A DNA stretch of 41,764 nucleotides, taken from Lysobacter sp. yr284 (lineage in GTDB: Bacteria > Pseudomonadota > Gammaproteobacteria > Xanthomonadales > Xanthomonadaceae). The stretch lies in NCBI RefSeq assembly GCF_900107375.1, contig NZ_FNPT01000007.1, positions 164,180-205,943 of the forward strand. The letters run 5' to 3'. Position numbers and translations under genes: made by a program. The notes beneath the pieces are model-generated. The model ran no database searches and was not told where the DNA came from. It saw only the letters and a program-made list of their open reading frames with translations. Shown in pieces: positions 27,701 through 35,502 of the stretch; within the stretch, counting starts at the first letter, position 1; each line of letters starts with the position of its first letter.

Positions 27701-28314
27701 AACGCGCCCAGGTCGGCGGCCAGCGACGGCGGCCCGCCCGGCCATTGCAGCGCCAGCAGTTCGGCTTCGCCGGCGTCGTTGCCGAACGCGCGCCACAGGT
27801 CCACCGCGATCTCGTCGAGCAACTCGCGCTCGCTGCCGATCAGCTCCGGCGCGGCGAACGGCTGGCCGGTTTCCAGCGCGTGCTCGGCCAGCACGCGCGC
27901 GCAGAAGCCGTGGATGGTGACCACCGCGGCCAGGTCGATCTCGCGCGCGGCGCGCTGCAGCCGCGCGCGCAGCGCCGCCTCGCCTTCGATCTCACCCTGC
28001 GCGCGCACCAGCGCGCGGGTCAGCGTGCGCTCGGCATCGTCGTCGGCCTCGGCCAGCGACGGGTCGTCCGCGGCGATGCGCGCGGCCAGCAGCAGGCGCC
28101 GGCGCAGGCGTTCGCGCAGTTCCTGGGTGGCCGCGTCGGTGAAGGTCACCGCCAGGATCCGGTTCACGCCGAGGCCGCGCTCGATCACCAGCCGCGCCAC
28201 CAGCGTGGCCAGGGTGTAGGTCTTGCCGGTGCCGGCGCTGGCCTCGATCAGGCGCAGGCCGTCCAGCGGCAGGTCCAGGAAGGGATCGCGGGCGGCGGAT
28301 TCGGGCGCGCTCAT
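24709..28314 (-). CDS. recB: Exodeoxyribonuclease V subunit beta, RecB
   Basis: RecB is the 3'-5' helicase and the only nuclease of the RecBCD complex. The 1201-residue product (E. coli 1180) carries UvrD-type motifs: Walker A ASAGTGKTYTL at 25-35, VTFTDAATQELRERL, Walker B VDEFQDTDPRQWAIF, GDPKQAIYGFRGGDV, and LTLHKSKGLEF with VGLTRARHAL. The C-terminal RecB nuclease domain shows KIDLVYAHDGRYYVLDYKTN near residue 1107, with catalytic Asp and Lys, so nuclease activity should be intact. Start and stop overlap recC and recD as ATGA. No ptrA gene lies between recC and recB, unlike E. coli. Confidence 0.96.
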   Translation of the reverse strand: MSAPESAARDPFLDLPLDGLRLIEASAGTGKTYTLATLVARLVIERGLGVNRILAVTFTDAATQELRERLRRRLLLAARIAADDPSLAEADDDAERTLTRALVRAQGEIEGEAALRARLQRAAREIDLAAVVTIHGFCARVLAEHALETGQPFAAPELIGSERELLDEIAVDLWRAFGNDAGEAELLALQWPGGPPSLAADLGALLRTPVLLPAAPASSQDPLAELDRAGAALRDAFAAHADEAFAALAAAIADKALNGNSYRAPLPGELRAQLQAWCANGDWTQPLDERAAKLAPSALASKANKGKQAQVPASPLFDAVARYLDAAQQREQWLAGQRLALAHRIRAAAAQRLAELKRVRRVQSFDDLIADVATALEGPHGQALARRLREQYAVALVDEFQDTDPRQWAIFRRVFGEAAADGASLDGTGLFLIGDPKQAIYGFRGGDVHTYLAAAAQAEAAPPLDHNFRSRPSLLRAIAALYAQAGEAAFIDPRIRFREVEAGGAVADADLQRDGATAPALVLRALPPPDDGRKTPVWSSPESRELAARACVAAIHRWLADAREGRATIQGRPLRPADIAVLVRSHEEAAQIQRALGAAGIPAVAAGRRSLFATEQAMETLTLFDALLHPGDSGRLRAALATPLLGLDGGAVAHVAADEAEQARWQAQALQWRERWQRHGPLALLADLCAQQAPRLLALGDGERRLTNLLQLAETLQEADRRALGLHGLRDWLRLRIAEADDSDEKQQLRLESDAHRVQILTLHKSKGLEFGLVFLPFVALGREPRSGRWCEYPDPEHGRVMQLQSEVFDPDAPQWQDASERAALEARAEDARLLYVGLTRARHALWIATGPLYHAALSPLQPMLADPAALAREPGVRVDAAAIETPPRPLPPSAAGAVPPAREARTRAARDWWVYSFTQLTNEDSGFDPAAQDERGAEDEPQAGPDAVAAAPLPGDARFGGSRFGNVVHNALERVDFAAWRDWRDGDAPPPGQDAVLASAMRSEGYTEADIGDGLALLASLVGRTLVAPLPEGARLCDVPLAARRSEMEFHFALDAAPVEALLAALHAHGQVRERRGFGSRRRLEGLMTGKIDLVYAHDGRYYVLDYKTNRLPGFDAAQVERAMAESEYDLQSLIYTVALHRWLRFRLGEAYDYGRDFGGVRYLFCRGLDLADANAGVHAGKPPRALIEAMDALFAGGAR

Positions 28315-31300
28315 GCCGCGTCCTCGTCGCGGCCGAACACCACCGCATCAAACACGCGCTTGGCGATCGCGCGGAATTCCTCGCCCAGTTCGGCATCGGC
28401 GAACGGGTCGCGCCCGCGCAGCGCCAGGCGCACGCCGGGCTGGCCGCCTTCGCCCCAGTGGCGCGGGCCGCCGTGCCATTGCGCCTCGGCCTTGCCCCAG
28501 CCGTCCTTGTCCTGCAGCGCCGCTTCGTACCACAGCCAACCCGCGCGCGGCAGGAACGGCAGCGGCAGGCGCAGGCCGTAGTCGCGCAGGCGCAGCAGCG
28601 CGGCCAGCGCGGCGCGCGCCTGTCGCGGCGGCAGCGCGGGGCGCAGGTGCGGGCCGGGGCCGTCGTTGGCCTGGGCGAACTGCGCCAGCGGGCGACCGTC
28701 CTCGAGCGCCGACAGCACCAGCCAGTCCAGGCCGTGGGCGATCTGCGCGGGGCCGTGCAAGGTATCGAAGCGCAGCCGCGCCAGACCGCTGGGGTACAGC
28801 TCGTCGAGCTTGCCGAGCAGGCGCGTGCCGTCCACTTCGAGCTCGAACGGCCGCGTCTGCGCCGCGCCCTCGCGCCAGCGCGCGAACGCGTCGGCGTACG
28901 GCCGCACCTGGCCAAGCAACGCATCGAGCTGGCGCCGCCCCAGCGGCCCCGACGGCAGCAAGGCGCGCGCGCGCAGCGCGGCCTGCAGGCGCTCGCGATC
29001 GACCGCGCCGCCGCCGGCGATCAGCTCGTCGAACACCGCGCGCTGCAGTTGCTGGCGCAGCAGGCCGCGGCCCGGCAGCACCAGCGGCTCGACGTCCTGC
29101 GCGGTCTCGATCTCCTCGGGCAGGCGCAGGCCCAGACGCTGGCGCAGGAACGCGCCCGGCGGATCGCGCAGGAAGCTGCGCAGGTCCTGGTAGTTCAGGC
29201 GCCGCTCGCCGCCGTCGTCCGGCAGCGGCGGTAGCGGGTCCTGCAGCCACGGCCCCAGCTCGCCGCGGCGCGCGGCGCCGGCGTCCACCGCCGGCCGCCA
29301 CTCGCTGCGGTAGCTGAAACGGCGCGGCTCGGCCGCCTCGCCCGCGTCGCCGCCGAACGCGGCCGGCGCGAACGGCTGCAGCGGTTGGCGCACCACGAAC
29401 TGCGCGCGCGCGGCGGCCGGATCTTCGTGGTAGCGGGCGATCGCGTCGAGCAGTTCCGACACCAGCGGCGAGGGTTCGCGCTGGCTGCCGTCGCGCGGGT
29501 CGGCGCCCAGGTAGCTCAGGTAGAACGCGTCGGACGCCGCGCCGAACAGCTGCAGGAACAAGAAGCGGTCGTCGTCGCGCAGCGAGCGGTCGCCGTGGCG
29601 GCGCGCGCCGGTGCCCAGCTCCGCGGCGAGGCGGTTGAGGCCACCGGCCGGGTCGCGGCGCGGGTAGTCGCCGTCGTTCATGCCGAGCAGGCAGATCGCG
29701 CGGAACGGGATCAGCCGCATCGGCACCATCCGGCCGAAGCTGACCCCGCCGGTGAGCAGCGGCGCGCGCGTGTCGGCCTCGGCCAGCGCGGCGCGGAAAT
29801 GCGCGCGCACCACTTCCGGCGCGACGCTGGCGTCGAAACCGGCCGCCGCGGCGTCGCCGGCGAAGGCTTCCACCAGCGAGCGCAGGCGTTCGAGCGTGCG
29901 CTGGTCGGCGCTGTCGCGCGGGCGTTCGGGCAGCAGCGCGCGCAGCAGGCCGAGCAGGCGCTCGGACCATTGGGTCGGGGTCAGTTCGGCGGCGAGGCCG
30001 CGTTCGAACCGCGCCAGCACCCGCAGCAGCCGGATCAGCGCGTCGAGCGCGTCGAGCGCGGCGCCTTCGAGTTCGGCGTAGGGCGCGACGCCGGCGACCA
30101 GGGTGCTCTCGTCCTCGTCGTCGCCGGCGCCCGCGGCGTGGCCGATCAGCAGGCGGTCGAGCGCGAACGCCCAGGTGTAGGCGTCGTCGCCGGGCGCGTC
30201 GTGGCGGCCGCGGTGGGCGGCGTCGATGCCCCAGCGCGCGCCGGCTTCGCCGAGCCACACCCGCAGCCGTTCCAGGCCGTCGCCGTCGAGGCCGGCCTGT
30301 TCGGCGATCGCCGGGGTCGCCAGCAGGTCGAGGATTTCGCTCAGTCCGAAGCGCGACACCGGCAGCGCCAGCAGGCGCAGGAACACCTCGGCCAGCGGCT
30401 CGGCGGCGAGCGGGCTGACGTCGGCCAGCGCATACGGGATGAAGCCCGGGCGCCCGGCCAGGCCGCCGAACACCGCGGCGATGTGCGGCGCGTAGGGATC
30501 GATGTCGGGCGCCAGCACGGCGATGTCGCGCGGCTGCAGCGGCGGGTCGAAGCGGCGGCCTTGCTCGGACTGCGGATCGAGCAGGCCCTGCAGTTGGTCG
30601 TGCAGCACCTGCACTTCGCGCAGGCGGGTGTGGCAGGCGTGGATCTGCACGCTGGCGTCGAGGCGGTCGAGCTGCGCGCGCCACGGCTGCGTCGGCAGCG
30701 CGCGCCGGTGCAGCAGGTCGCGCTGCAGGCGCTGCAGCAGGCTGTCGCGCGCCGGATCGTCGTAGCGGCTGTCTTCCGGGTCGGCGTAGGCGGCGATCTC
30801 GCCGGAGGGGTGCACCACTTCGTAGCCGCCCAGCACCGCCATGAAATCGCGCCCGGCCGCGCCCCAGGCCTGCAGCAGCGGGTTGTCGTCTTCGCCGAAC
30901 GCGGCGGCGTCGCCCTGGCGCAGGCGCTCGGCCAGGGTGCCCAGGTCGCCCCAGTACTTGCGCGTGGGCGTGGGCAGGTAGAAGTGCAGGGCGCCGGCCC
31001 GGGCCTGGGTGGCGATCACCCGCAGCACGTCGGGCGAGATGTTGAGCGTGGCGAACGCGAACAGCCGCGGTGGCAGCCCGCGCGGGGCCTCGTCGCGCTC
31101 GCCGTCGCCGCCGAAGCGGTACAGGTATTCGTCGATCCGGCGCGCGCGGTAGCGGCGGCCGCCGGCGACCTTGCGCCACAGCGCGGCCTGCGGGTCGCCG
31201 CGCTCGTGGCCGGCGTCCCAGGCCAGCAGCCAGTCGCGGCGCCAGGCCTGGTATTTCTCGAACAGGCCGGCCAGTTCGCCGGCCAGCGACCAGGCCTTGA

Positions 31301-31679
31301 GCGGGTCGTCGCCGTCCAGGTAGCCGCGCAGCGGCGCCAGCGCCGGCTCGCGCAACTGCATCGGCTGGGCCAGGTGCGCATACAGCCGCCAGCGCAGCGC
31401 CGCGGCGTCGAGGTCGTCTTCGCCGCCGGCCACGTTGGCGTCCAGCGCGCGCTGGACGAACTCGCCCGGGGTCAGGAATTCCAGGTTCGCGGCGATGCCG
31501 TGCGCCTGCGCCAGGGTCGCCTGCAGCCAGCGGCGCATCGCCACCTGCGGGATCAGGATCGTGTCCGGCGCCAGCAGCGGCTGCCCGGGCGCCGGCGTGC
31601 GCAGCTCCTGCGCGAGCAGGCCGGCGAGCACATCCAGCGCATTGGAATGGTAGAGACGGAAATCGGGACGCGCCGGCAT
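28311..31679 (-). CDS. recC: Exodeoxyribonuclease V subunit gamma, RecC
   Basis: RecC is the scaffold that splits the DNA strands and recognises Chi. The 1122-residue product is the expected length. The N terminus FRLYHSNALDVLAGLLAQEL and the segments LIPQVAMRRWLQATLAQAHGIAANLEF, LFAFATLNISPDVLRVI, MVPMRLIPFRAICLLGMNDGDYPR and RRFSYRSEW are typical. RecC keeps a helicase fold but lacks working ATPase motifs, and none is seen here. It is the first gene of the recCBD unit. The 441 bases upstream separate it from divergent mlaF and must carry both promoters; apart from a hairpin at 31949-31970 nothing is recognisable there. The local Chi sequence cannot be inferred from the protein. Confidence 0.95.
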   Translation of the reverse strand: MPARPDFRLYHSNALDVLAGLLAQELRTPAPGQPLLAPDTILIPQVAMRRWLQATLAQAHGIAANLEFLTPGEFVQRALDANVAGGEDDLDAAALRWRLYAHLAQPMQLREPALAPLRGYLDGDDPLKAWSLAGELAGLFEKYQAWRRDWLLAWDAGHERGDPQAALWRKVAGGRRYRARRIDEYLYRFGGDGERDEAPRGLPPRLFAFATLNISPDVLRVIATQARAGALHFYLPTPTRKYWGDLGTLAERLRQGDAAAFGEDDNPLLQAWGAAGRDFMAVLGGYEVVHPSGEIAAYADPEDSRYDDPARDSLLQRLQRDLLHRRALPTQPWRAQLDRLDASVQIHACHTRLREVQVLHDQLQGLLDPQSEQGRRFDPPLQPRDIAVLAPDIDPYAPHIAAVFGGLAGRPGFIPYALADVSPLAAEPLAEVFLRLLALPVSRFGLSEILDLLATPAIAEQAGLDGDGLERLRVWLGEAGARWGIDAAHRGRHDAPGDDAYTWAFALDRLLIGHAAGAGDDEDESTLVAGVAPYAELEGAALDALDALIRLLRVLARFERGLAAELTPTQWSERLLGLLRALLPERPRDSADQRTLERLRSLVEAFAGDAAAAGFDASVAPEVVRAHFRAALAEADTRAPLLTGGVSFGRMVPMRLIPFRAICLLGMNDGDYPRRDPAGGLNRLAAELGTGARRHGDRSLRDDDRFLFLQLFGAASDAFYLSYLGADPRDGSQREPSPLVSELLDAIARYHEDPAAARAQFVVRQPLQPFAPAAFGGDAGEAAEPRRFSYRSEWRPAVDAGAARRGELGPWLQDPLPPLPDDGGERRLNYQDLRSFLRDPPGAFLRQRLGLRLPEEIETAQDVEPLVLPGRGLLRQQLQRAVFDELIAGGGAVDRERLQAALRARALLPSGPLGRRQLDALLGQVRPYADAFARWREGAAQTRPFELEVDGTRLLGKLDELYPSGLARLRFDTLHGPAQIAHGLDWLVLSALEDGRPLAQFAQANDGPGPHLRPALPPRQARAALAALLRLRDYGLRLPLPFLPRAGWLWYEAALQDKDGWGKAEAQWHGGPRHWGEGGQPGVRLALRGRDPFADAELGEEFRAIAKRVFDAVVFGRDEDAA

Positions 31680-31948
31680 AGGGCGCCATCTTGCCGCACC
31701 GCGACGCGGCGCGCGCGCAACGCATCGGGCGTTTGCGCCTGCCGGCGCGTGCGCGCTCGCCCCGTTTCGCCGCGTCGGCGCCCGCCTCGCAGCCGGCTCG
31801 CGGGCGGCGCGTGCACGGCGGCAAGGCCGGGCCTTAAAAGGCTTTTAATCGCAGCGCGCTTCAATGCCGGCGGCGCGCGCGGCGGCGGCGGCCGGGGGCT
31901 TGCGGCGTCGATCGCGCATTGATCGCGCGCCGATCCGGCAGCGAACCG

Positions 31949-31970
31949 GCGCCGGTCAAATAACCGGCGC
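31949..31970. promoter_or_regulatory. Perfect dyad in the recC/mlaF divergent region
   Basis: GCGCCGGT (31949-31956) and ACCGGCGC (31963-31970) are perfect reverse complements around CAAATA, about 150 bases upstream of mlaF. It could be an operator or a leader hairpin. It is the only distinct element in the gap 31680-32120. Confidence 0.35.
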
Positions 31971-32120
31971 GGCGACGGCGGCGCCCATCGCGGGCTAAGC
32001 TGCGACAATGTCCTACGCTCCACCCCCGTTCAGGCGGCCTGGGCCAAGCTGCGCCGTTTTCCAGGCGCCGGCCTTCCGCCTTCTACGGACGCCCGCTTCC
32101 ACCGGATAGCTGCCGATCGC

Positions 32121-32912
32121 ATGACGACGCCCTCTACGCCCATCGTTCGCCTGACCGACCTGCGCCTGGATCGCGGCGGCCGCAGCGTGCTGCGCGGAAT
32201 CAACCTCAGCGTGCCGCGCGGCAGCATCGTCGCCGTGCTCGGCCCGTCCGGCAGCGGCAAGTCGACCCTGCTGTCGGCGCTGACCGGCGAACTGGCGCCG
32301 GCCTCGGGCACGGTCGAAGTGTTCGGCCAGCCGGTGCCGCAGAACCAGCGCGAGCTGCTGGAACTGCGCAAGGGCATCGGCGTGCTGCTGCAGGGCAACG
32401 GCCTGCTGACCGACCTGACCGCGGCCGAGAACGTGGCCCTGCCGCTGCGCGCGCACACCAAGCTGCCCAACCCGGTGATCCGCCGGCTGGTGCTGATGAA
32501 GCTGCACGCGGTCGGCCTGCGCGCGGCCGCCGACGCCTACCCACGCGAACTCTCCGGCGGCATGGCCCGGCGCGTGGCGCTGGCGCGCGCGCTGGCGCTG
32601 GACCCGCCGCTGATGATCTACGACGAACCGCTGACCGGCCTGGACCCGATCGCCTCGGGCGTGGTCATGAGCCTGGTGCGCCGGCTCAACGACACCCTCG
32701 GCCTGACCAGCATCGTGGTGACCCACCACGTCCACGAAACCCTGCCGGTGGCCGACCACGCCATCGTCATCGCCAACGGCGGCATCGTCTTCTCCGGCAC
32801 CCCGGCCGAGCTGGAACACAGCGACGACCCCTTGGTGCGCCAGTTCCTGCGCGGCGAGCCCGACGGCCCGATCGGCTTCGACGCCGCACCGCGCAACTCG
32901 GAGGCCGCGTAA
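32121..32912 (+). CDS. mlaF: Mla ABC transporter ATPase, MlaF
   Basis: MlaF is the ATPase of the MlaFEDB inner-membrane complex that moves phospholipids between the outer and inner membranes and keeps the outer leaflet asymmetric. The 263-residue protein has Walker A GPSGSGKST at 41-49, Q-loop Gln91 in VLLQGNGLLTDLTAAENV, signature LSGGM at 144-148 (Met in place of Gln, as usual in MlaF), Walker B MIYDEPLTGLDP and switch His in VVTHHVHE. The start ATG at 32121 opens the operon. The stop overlaps mlaE (TAATG). Confidence 0.95.
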   Translation: MTTPSTPIVRLTDLRLDRGGRSVLRGINLSVPRGSIVAVLGPSGSGKSTLLSALTGELAPASGTVEVFGQPVPQNQRELLELRKGIGVLLQGNGLLTDLTAAENVALPLRAHTKLPNPVIRRLVLMKLHAVGLRAAADAYPRELSGGMARRVALARALALDPPLMIYDEPLTGLDPIASGVVMSLVRRLNDTLGLTSIVVTHHVHETLPVADHAIVIANGGIVFSGTPAELEHSDDPLVRQFLRGEPDGPIGFDAAPRNSEAA

Positions 32913-33661
32913 TGGCGTTGTTCGATATCGTCCGCTCGGTCGGCCGCGCCGGCCTGTTCTCGCTGTCGGTGTTCCGCGCGTCCAGGCCGACCGCCGACTT
33001 TTTCCGCGAGCTGGTGCGCGAGATCTACAAGATCGGCGCGCGTTCGCTGCCGATCATCGCCGTTGGCGGCGCGTTCGTGGGCTTGTCGGTGACCTTGCTG
33101 GGCTACCGCGCGCTCGACACCTACGGCGCGGCCAACCAGGTCAGCGCGATGCTCGGCCTGGGCCTGTACCGCGAGCTCGGCCCGGTGCTGACCGCGCTGC
33201 TGTTCATCGGCCGCGCCGGCAGCTCGATCGCCGCCGAACTGGGCCTGATGCGCGCGACCGACCAGATCACCGCGCTCGGCCTGATGGCGATCGACCCGGT
33301 CGGCAAGGCGGTGGCGCCGCGGTTCTGGGCGGCGGTGCTGTGCGTGCCGCTGCTGACCGGCTTCTTCTGCAGCCTGGCGATCAGCGCGAGCTATTTCGAA
33401 TCGGTGCACGTGATCGGCCTGGAGCCCGGCATCTTCTGGCAGGTGCTCAAGGACAGCGTGGATTTCTTCGACGACTTCCTCATGGCGTTCGTGAAGTCGG
33501 CCGTGTTCGGCGGCACCGCGGCGCTGGTGGCGGCCTACGTGGGCTACCACGCCGAGCCGACCATCGAGGGCACCTCGGTGGCGACGACGCAGGCGGTGGT
33601 CAACGCCTCGCTGCTGGTGCTGATGTTCAACTTCGTGATGTCGGCGTTCTTGTTCAAGTAA
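32912..33661 (+). CDS. mlaE: Mla ABC transporter permease, MlaE
   Basis: MlaE is the inner-membrane permease of the MlaFEDB complex. The 249-residue product is close to the usual 260 and has the family helices, with conserved segments IIAVGGAFVGLSVTLLGY, LGLYRELGPVLTALLFIGRAGSSIAAELG, MRATDQITAL and the last helix NASLLVLMFNFVMSAFLFK. The ERELGP-like LYRELGPVLT motif is diagnostic of MlaE-type permeases. The gene starts within the mlaF stop codon. Downstream, a dispersed repeat of about 130 bases separates it from mlaD. Confidence 0.95.
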   Translation: MALFDIVRSVGRAGLFSLSVFRASRPTADFFRELVREIYKIGARSLPIIAVGGAFVGLSVTLLGYRALDTYGAANQVSAMLGLGLYRELGPVLTALLFIGRAGSSIAAELGLMRATDQITALGLMAIDPVGKAVAPRFWAAVLCVPLLTGFFCSLAISASYFESVHVIGLEPGIFWQVLKDSVDFFDDFLMAFVKSAVFGGTAALVAAYVGYHAEPTIEGTSVATTQAVVNASLLVLMFNFVMSAFLFK

Positions 33662-33666
33662 CGATT

Positions 33667-33795
33667 TCCCCTTCTCCCGCTGGCGGGAGAAGGTGCCCCG
33701 AAGGGGCGGATGAGGGCACGCAAGGTGATCGGGGCTGCGCGCTGCGCGCGCCCTCGCCCCAACCCCTCTCCCGCCCGTGGGAGAGGGGCTTTCCG
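33667..33795. repeat. Dispersed repeat inside the mla operon
   Basis: The element begins with the hairpin CTTCTCCCGC-TG-GCGGGAGAAG, then TGCCCCGAAGGGGCG, and ends with the hairpin CCCCTCTCCC-GCCCGT-GGGAGAGGGG followed by CTTT. The two ends are diverged reverse complements. It fills most of the 216-base gap between mlaE and mlaD, so it may attenuate or stabilise the mRNA there. Confidence 0.7.
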
Positions 33796-33877
33796 ATTTT
33801 CGCTGTAGTCCGATAACAGACAAACCGTTTCCCCAGCCGCGTTGAACCGCGCGGGCTTTATCCCCAAGGTGGTGCCC

Positions 33878-34450
33878 ATGTCCGTCCGCAGTCCCCGCAT
33901 CGAATTCGCCGTCGGCGCGTTCCTGCTGCTCGCCCTGGCCTCGCTGCTGGTGTTGGCGATCGCCTCCACCAACGGCAAGTTCGGCTTCGGCCGCGACAGT
34001 TACGAGGTCACCGCCGAATTCACCAGCATCGGCGCGCTGCGTCCGAACGCGCCGGTGAAGATCGGCGGCGTCAACGTCGGCCAGGTCGCCGACATCTCGC
34101 TGAACCCGAAGAGCTACGCTTCGGTGGTCACCCTGTCCATCGACAAGCGCTACAACAAGCTCTCGGCCGACACCTCGGCCGGCATCTTCACCAGCGGATT
34201 GCTCGGCGAGAGCTACATCGGCCTGGCCCCGGGCGGCGACCCGGACAACCTCAAGCCCGGCGACCAGATCTACCTGACCCAGCCGGCGATCGACCTGATC
34301 CAGCTGGTCGGCAAGTACATGTTCAGCGGCGGTGGCGCACAAGGCGGTGGCAACAGCAATGGCGCCGAACCCGCCAAGCCCGCCGACGCCGGCACCCCCG
34401 ATTACCTCAAGGGCGAGCAACCCGCCCCCTCCAGCGAGAGCAAGCCATGA
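33878..34450 (+). CDS. mlaD: Mla periplasmic lipid-binding MCE protein, MlaD
   Basis: MlaD forms the hexameric MCE ring of the Mla complex on the periplasmic face. The 190-residue product (E. coli 183) has a single N-terminal membrane helix (FAVGAFLLLALASLLVLAIAS, 10-30) and an MCE domain (YEVTAEFTSIGALRPNAPVKIGGVNVGQV... FTSGLLGESYIGLAPGG, about 42-130). The helical end LTQPAIDLIQLVGKYMF lines the ring, followed by a Gly/Asn/Pro-rich tail. The start at 33878 follows AAGGTGG at good spacing and puts SVRSPRIEFAVG at the N terminus, as in relatives; a longer frame to 33842 does not. It overlaps mlaC by ATGA. Confidence 0.94.
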   Translation: MSVRSPRIEFAVGAFLLLALASLLVLAIASTNGKFGFGRDSYEVTAEFTSIGALRPNAPVKIGGVNVGQVADISLNPKSYASVVTLSIDKRYNKLSADTSAGIFTSGLLGESYIGLAPGGDPDNLKPGDQIYLTQPAIDLIQLVGKYMFSGGGAQGGGNSNGAEPAKPADAGTPDYLKGEQPAPSSESKP

Positions 34451-35109
34451 AGCGCATCCTGACCGCCTCCGTCCTCGCCTGCGCCCTGCTCGCAGGCGTC
34501 CCGTCCCTGGCCCTGGCCCAGGCCGCCGCTGCGCCGGGCGCTGCGCCGGCCGCCGGTTCGCCCAGCGCGATGGTGCTGGGCAACACCACCCGCATCCTGT
34601 CGACCCTGGAATCGCGCCGCGCCGAGTTCAGCAAGAACCGCGGCGCGCTGAGCCAGTTCGTCACCACCGAGTTCAACCAGCTGTTCGACCGCGACTACGC
34701 CGCGCGCCTGGTGCTGGGCACCCACGGCCGCGGCGCGGCCGACGCCGACGTGGCGCTGTTCTCCGACGCGCTGACCAGCAGCCTGATGCAGCGCTACGGT
34801 TCGGCCCTGCTCGACTTCAACACCCGCCTGCAGGTGCGGATCAAGTCCGAGACCCCGCTGCGCGGCGGCGCCATCGTCAAGGTGTCGAGCGAGTTCCTGC
34901 GCCAGGGCGGCGAGCCGGTGCCGGTGGACTACCTGCTGCGCAAGACCGGCAACCAGTGGAAGGTGTTCGACGTGATGGTCGAAGGCGTCAGCTTCGTGCA
35001 GACCTTCCGCAACCAGTTCGATACGCCGCTGAGCCAGAAGTCGATCGCCCAGGTCGCCGCCGACATCAAGGCCGGCAGGCTGCAGGCGCAGGCGAGCGGC
35101 AACAAGTGA
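34447..35109 (+). CDS. mlaC: Mla periplasmic phospholipid carrier, MlaC
   Basis: MlaC ferries phospholipid across the periplasm between outer-membrane MlaA and the MlaFEDB complex. The 220-residue protein has a Sec signal peptide (MKRILTASVLACALLAGVPSLALA, probable cut after LALA near residue 24) and the MlaC fold: TLESRRAEFSKNRGALSQFVTTEFNQLFDRDYAARLVLG, then DALTSSLMQRYGSALLDF, VKVSSEFLRQGGEPVPVDYLLRK and WKVFDVMVEGVSFVQTFRNQF. The tail after the fold is short. It overlaps mlaD as ATGA and mlaB as GTGA. Confidence 0.94.
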   Translation: MKRILTASVLACALLAGVPSLALAQAAAAPGAAPAAGSPSAMVLGNTTRILSTLESRRAEFSKNRGALSQFVTTEFNQLFDRDYAARLVLGTHGRGAADADVALFSDALTSSLMQRYGSALLDFNTRLQVRIKSETPLRGGAIVKVSSEFLRQGGEPVPVDYLLRKTGNQWKVFDVMVEGVSFVQTFRNQFDTPLSQKSIAQVAADIKAGRLQAQASGNK

Positions 35110-35393
35110 GCGCCAACGCGGCCAGCGTGCGGCGCGACGGCGAGACGCTGGCGTTCGCCGGCGTCCTCGACCGCGCCGCGGCGGCCGCGTTGTGGCCGCA
35201 GGCGCGGCCGCTGGCGGCCGGCGCGCGACGCTTCGACCTGACCGGCGTGGCGTCGGTCGACAGCGCCGGCCTGGCGCTGCTGGCCGAACTGGCCGCGCAG
35301 GCGCCGGGCGTGGCCGTGGTCGGCGACCCGGCCGGGCTGGCCGAGCTGCGCGCCGCCTACCGCCTCGACGATTCGCTCGGTTTCGGCCGCTGA
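35106..35393 (+). CDS. mlaB: STAS-domain subunit of the Mla complex, MlaB
   Basis: MlaB is a small cytoplasmic STAS protein that binds MlaF and is needed for its stability and activity. The 95-residue product has the STAS outline: beta-strands ETLAFAGVL and RFDLTGVASVDS, the conserved turn SVDSAGLALLAEL with Ser53 in the position of the critical Thr/Ser, and AVVGDPAGLAELRAAYRLD. The start is a GTG overlapping the mlaC stop (GTGA); no ATG would give a complete domain. This placement after mlaC is the usual order. Confidence 0.85.
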   Translation: MSANAASVRRDGETLAFAGVLDRAAAAALWPQARPLAAGARRFDLTGVASVDSAGLALLAELAAQAPGVAVVGDPAGLAELRAAYRLDDSLGFGR

Positions 35394-35502
35394 GGGCCGC
35401 ACCGCCGCAACGCCCTCGCACATCCCCATCGTTGCGGTCGCCGACGCCCACGGACGTGGCCTGGCCGCCCCCACCGCTGTCCCGGAAGACTAGACTGCAA
35501 CC

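Noticed and set aside
24775-28581. Very long antisense frame (over 1200 codons) opposite recB
   Set aside because: Long open antisense frames are expected in GC-rich DNA. The product is Arg/Ala/Gln-rich with no motifs, while the opposite strand encodes complete RecB.
22835-31679. RecBCD as a phage-defence or anti-CRISPR-linked island
   Set aside because: Complete and typical recC-recB-recD with no defence genes nearby. Treated as core recombination genes.
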